A stretch of 8,279 nucleotides of DNA from UM-FILTER-36-13 sp964394835 (GTDB lineage: Bacteria; Patescibacteriota; Patescibacteriia; UBA1558; GWA2-36-10), in assembly GCA_964394835.1 (NCBI GenBank), contig CAYMZA010000025.1, positions 1-8,279 of the forward strand, given 5' to 3'. A program made the position numbers and the translations under genes. The stretch's first letter is position 1, and every line of letters starts with the position of its first letter. The notes under the pieces are model-generated. The model saw nothing but the letters and a program-made list of their open reading frames with translations, did no database searches and was not told where the DNA came from. Of this stretch, positions 5,698 through 8,279 are shown piece after piece.

Positions 5698-7115
5698 AAT
5701 CGGCTTTTAATTTTTTGTTTAGCTGATTGTGTTGAAACTAGTTCTATCCAATCAGGATTAGGATACTTTCTACTTTTATTAGTCATAATTTCAATAATAT
5801 CTCCTGATTTTAATATAGTATTCAAAGAAGATATTTGATGATTTATTTTAGCACCAATACATTGATTACCTATATCAGTATGTATATGATAGGCGAAATC
5901 TAATACAGTGGCATTTTCTGGTAATTCTATAACATCTCCCTGGGGTGTAAATACAAAAATTTGGTCTGAGAATAAATCATTTTTAATGTGTTTTATAAAC
6001 TCAGTATTATCAGTAATACTTTTTTGTATTTCTAAAAGATGTTTCATCCATTTAGGATGTTTTTTTCTTTTTCCCAAAACACCTATTTCTTTATACTGAC
6101 TATGAGCTGCAACACCGTATTCAGCTTCTTCATCCATTTCTTCTGTTCTAATTTGAAATTCAGCCACTTTACCAAACTCTGTAAAAACAGAAGTATGTAA
6201 AGATTGATAACCATTAGGCTTTGGTTGTGCAATATAATCCTTCACCCTTCCTTTTATAGGTGACCATCTTTTATGAATAATGCCTAATACACTATAACAG
6301 TCAGCTATATTATCAACTATGATTCTTAAAGCTATAAGATCATATATTTTATTAATGTCTTTTCCTTTTCTCAACAGTTTATGATATATACTATATATAC
6401 TTTTTACCCTACCTCTTATTTGAATATATTTAATTTCATTTTTAGATAGGTTTTTTTGTATAGCTTTTTTTATTTTTTCAATGTATTTCTTTTCTTTTTT
6501 AAGTCTATTTTTTATTAATTTATCAACCCATTTGTATTCTTCGGGGTATATGTATGGAAAAGCTAAATCTTCTAATAATGTTTTCATTCTAAACATTCCT
6601 AAACGATTAGCAATTGGAGCATAAATTTCCATTGTTTCCCTAGCTATACGTAAACGTTTTTCTTCTCTTACACCCTCTAGTGTTTCCATATTATGTAAAC
6701 GATCTGCTAGTTTTATAATAACAATACGAAGATCTTTAGACATTGCTAAAAACATTTTTCTTAGATTTTCTGCATACCTTTCTAAGCCTCTATATCTTAA
6801 AGTTCCTAACTTTGTTACACTTTTAACTAAATAGTATATTTCATTACCAAAATTACTTTTTATGTCTTCAAATGTAAAGTCTGTATCTTCTGGAACATCA
6901 TGAAGTAATCCGGCAGCAATAGTTGGAATATCCATTTTCATTTTAGCTAGATTATATGCAGTAGCAATAGCGTGATAAATATAATCTTCACCTGTATTTC
7001 TTTTTTGCCCTCTATGTGCTTCTGTAGCAAAATGAAAAGCCTTGATAACAACATTTATATTGCTATCACTATAGTGTACAACTAATATTTTTTTCAAATC
7101 TTCAAAAGTTACCAT
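5688..7115 (-). CDS. rel: Bifunctional (p)ppGpp synthetase/hydrolase, short form ending after TGS
   Basis: This stringent-response enzyme makes (p)ppGpp from ATP and GDP/GTP and also degrades it. The 475 residues contain three domains. The HD hydrolase domain (about 25-150) keeps its site: His48, His72-Asp73, Glu76-Asp77 and Asp138/Asn142 in ADRLHNM. One local change is HDVPEDT, with Pro75 where Val is common. The synthetase domain (about 230-330) has the G-loop KDYIAQPKPNGYQSLHT (292-308), Asp259 and Glu319; its RVKD (290-293) is the RXKD form of bifunctional Rel/SpoT, unlike the EXDD of synthetase-only RelA. The TGS domain is about 384-445. The protein stops 30 residues later, lacking the helical, zinc-finger/CC and ACT domains of full-length (about 700+ residue) homologues. 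The stop lies within a terminator stem, so this is a natural end and not a frameshift visible here. It lies 43 nt downstream of topA on the same strand, with its own promoter. Confidence 0.95.
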   Translation of the reverse strand: MVTFEDLKKILVVHYSDSNINVVIKAFHFATEAHRGQKRNTGEDYIYHAIATAYNLAKMKMDIPTIAAGLLHDVPEDTDFTFEDIKSNFGNEIYYLVKSVTKLGTLRYRGLERYAENLRKMFLAMSKDLRIVIIKLADRLHNMETLEGVREEKRLRIARETMEIYAPIANRLGMFRMKTLLEDLAFPYIYPEEYKWVDKLIKNRLKKEKKYIEKIKKAIQKNLSKNEIKYIQIRGRVKSIYSIYHKLLRKGKDINKIYDLIALRIIVDNIADCYSVLGIIHKRWSPIKGRVKDYIAQPKPNGYQSLHTSVFTEFGKVAEFQIRTEEMDEEAEYGVAAHSQYKEIGVLGKRKKHPKWMKHLLEIQKSITDNTEFIKHIKNDLFSDQIFVFTPQGDVIELPENATVLDFAYHIHTDIGNQCIGAKINHQISSLNTILKSGDIIEIMTNKSRKYPNPDWIELVSTQSAKQKIKSRLKK

Positions 7116-7138
7116 AAGTATATAGTATTACTTATGGT
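7111..7138. repeat. Perfect 10-bp inverted repeat bracketing the rel -10 box and covering its start codon
   Basis: The arms ACCATAAGTA (7111-7120) and TACTTATGGT (7129-7138) are exact reverse complements around an 8-nt centre (7121-7128) that contains the rel -10 hexamer. One arm includes the rel ATG and the other falls in the -35/-10 spacer. The geometry is that of an operator, or, in a transcript reading through from topA, of a hairpin that would hide the start codon. The repeat itself is certain; function is inference. Confidence 0.7.
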
Positions 7139-7150
7139 AAAAATTATCAA
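7122..7150 (-). promoter_or_regulatory. Promoter for rel, predicted leaderless start
   Basis: On the minus strand, TTGATA (7145-7150, five of six) is followed after exactly 17 nt by TACTAT (7122-7127, four of six). Six bases separate the -10 box from the ATG at 7113-7115, which puts the expected start on the A of the start codon. No Shine-Dalgarno motif is present. The -35 lies 9 nt after the topA stop, so rel could be made both from this promoter and by readthrough from topA. Confidence 0.65.
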
Positions 7151-7158
7151 GTAGTATA

Positions 7159-8279
7159 TTATTTAGACTCTTTTGTAAATTCACAAGATTCACATTGTAT
7201 TAATGATTTATTCTTATGAAGTAATAATCCTTTACAATCTGGACAAAGTTCTCCAGTAGGTTTAGACCAGACAGCATGTTCACAGTCAGGGTATTGATCA
7301 CAAGCATAAAAAGGTTTTCCTTTTTTAGTTCTTTTTTCTACTATTTCTCCCTTTTTACATTTAGGACACTTTACATCTAATCCTACACTAATATTTTTAG
7401 TAGTTTTACAATCAGGGTAATTAGAGCAAGCTAGAAATTTACCAAACCTACCTTGTTTCATAATCATAGCATTATCACAATTAGGACATTTTTCTTTAAC
7501 TTTTTCAGGTTCTTCTATTTTACCATATTCATCTAATGGTTTTGTATTTTTACAATCAGGATAATTAGAGCAAGCTAGGAATTTACCAAATCTACCTAGT
7601 TTTATAACCATAGGGCTATCACATTTATCGCATACTTCATCTGTTGCTGTTTCTGTGATTTCTTTTTTGTCTAATTCTTGTTCTTTTGTCATAATATTTT
7701 TTTCAAAAGGTTTATAAAATTCAGAAATAATTGGTTGCCATTCTTTACCACCATGAGCAACTTCGTCTAAATCATCTTCCATTTTTGCAGTAAAATTGTA
7801 ATCTACAATATCTGAAAAGTGTTCAACTAATAATTTATTAACTATTTCTCCTATTTCAGTTGGTTGTAATCTTTTTTCTTCTTTTTCTACATATTGTCTA
7901 GCTATAATAGTTGAAATAGTTGGAGCATAAGTAGAAGGACGACCTATTCCTAGTTCTTCCATAGCTTTTACTAATCCAGCCTCTGAGTATCTAGCAGGTG
8001 GCACTGTAAAGTGTTGTAAAGAATCTAACTTTTCTAAAGATAGTATATCATCTTTTTCTAATTTTGGTAATTCATTATTTTTATCTTTAACAGGATAAAC
8101 AGCTTGCCATCCAGGAAACACCATTACAGATCCACTAGCTTTTAATGTCCATATAGTATTCTTGGCTTGTATATCGACACTTGTAGACTTGGTTAAACTT
8201 TCTGACATTTGAGAAGCTACAGCTCTTTGCCATATTAAAGTGTATATTTTTAATTGTTTAGCATCTAAATATGGAGATA
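7159..8279 (-). CDS. topA: DNA topoisomerase I (type IA), C-terminal part, 5' end outside the window
   Basis: The frame is open to the right edge. The first complete codon is at 8277 and 372 residues are visible, so the ATG at 8208 is internal; the preceding residues (YLDAKQLKIYTLIWQRAVAS) are a conserved TopA stretch. The enzyme relaxes negative supercoils. The catalytic tyrosine and TOPRIM domain lie upstream, out of view. Visible conserved blocks are the PPARYSEAGLVKAMEELGIGRPSTYA region and the toroid residues that follow. Then come four C-terminal zinc ribbons (Cys at visible residues 216/219/236/242, 264/267/284/290, 304/307/326/332 and 345/348/362/365); all four ligands are intact in each. 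The first two ribbons are near-identical copies. Four fingers is within the family range. Translation ends at 7159 and rel follows 43 nt downstream. Confidence 0.97.
   Translation of the reverse strand, partial: SPYLDAKQLKIYTLIWQRAVASQMSESLTKSTSVDIQAKNTIWTLKASGSVMVFPGWQAVYPVKDKNNELPKLEKDDILSLEKLDSLQHFTVPPARYSEAGLVKAMEELGIGRPSTYAPTISTIIARQYVEKEEKRLQPTEIGEIVNKLLVEHFSDIVDYNFTAKMEDDLDEVAHGGKEWQPIISEFYKPFEKNIMTKEQELDKKEITETATDEVCDKCDSPMVIKLGRFGKFLACSNYPDCKNTKPLDEYGKIEEPEKVKEKCPNCDNAMIMKQGRFGKFLACSNYPDCKTTKNISVGLDVKCPKCKKGEIVEKRTKKGKPFYACDQYPDCEHAVWSKPTGELCPDCKGLLLHKNKSLIQCESCEFTKESK
7404..7597 (-). repeat. Direct repeat inside topA encoding zinc ribbons 1 and 2
   Basis: Two 50-nt blocks, 7404-7453 and 7548-7597, differ at only three positions and are offset by 144 nt (48 codons). 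All three differences are transitions at third codon positions (Tyr, Phe, Arg codons), so the encoded GRFGKFLACSNYPDCK is identical. This reflects duplication of a zinc-ribbon unit, kept nearly identical at DNA level. Confidence 0.9.

Noticed and set aside
5908..6099. 63-codon plus-strand frame inside rel
   Set aside because: Antisense to the TGS and adjacent region of rel, with no motif or start context of its own.
8206..8208. Start of topA at the ATG at 8208
   Set aside because: The frame stays open to the window edge and the upstream residues are conserved TopA sequence, so this Met is internal.
361..8279. Alternative genetic code with UGA as Gly or Trp
   Set aside because: All genes are full length with no in-frame TGA, and TGG and GGN are used normally for Trp and Gly.

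Overview
The window is strongly A+T-rich bacterial DNA. It carries a small tRNA cluster followed by nine tightly packed protein genes, and there are no insertion sequences, phage genes, CRISPR arrays or obvious transfer boundaries. Several traits together suggest a small-genome, low-GC bacterium, most plausibly a member of the Candidate Phyla Radiation (Patescibacteria). These are the extreme A+T bias, the near absence of intergenic space, the lack of any Shine-Dalgarno-like sequence at the eight visible starts, a Rel protein that ends just after its TGS domain, and slightly aberrant tRNAs. That placement is an inference. The standard code applies: the nine reading frames (about 2,570 codons) contain no in-frame TGA, and all nine stops are TAA or TAG, so the UGA-to-glycine recoding of Gracilibacteria and Absconditabacteria is not supported.

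Layout. Positions 1-268 (minus strand) hold tRNA-Leu(CAA), tRNA-Ala(GGC) and the 5' part of an initiator tRNA-Met that runs off the left edge. Two good sigma70-type promoters serve these tRNAs. Positions 361-5661 (plus strand) hold acylphosphatase, an MscS-type channel, an exonuclease III/AP endonuclease, a MepM-like M23 peptidoglycan peptidase, an unrecognised 78-residue two-helix membrane protein, and the chromosome-partitioning pair parA-parB. From the channel gene to the small membrane protein the gaps are only 1-6 nt. The parAB pair has its own extended -10 promoter. Positions 5688-8279 (minus strand) hold topA (truncated by the right edge) and, downstream of it, a bifunctional (p)ppGpp synthetase/hydrolase gene. 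parB and rel converge on a shared bidirectional terminator whose stem contains the rel stop codon.

The genes are housekeeping: translation, osmotic protection, base-excision repair, cell-wall remodelling, chromosome segregation, DNA supercoiling and the stringent response. I did not find a new multi-gene system. The points most worth a second look are regulatory or structural. The rel promoter appears to start transcription exactly at the ATG and has a perfect 10-bp inverted repeat bracketing its -10 box. The acylphosphatase and parA promoters have similar leaderless geometry. The initiator tRNA has C33 in place of U33 and an A-U pair in place of one of the three diagnostic G-C pairs.
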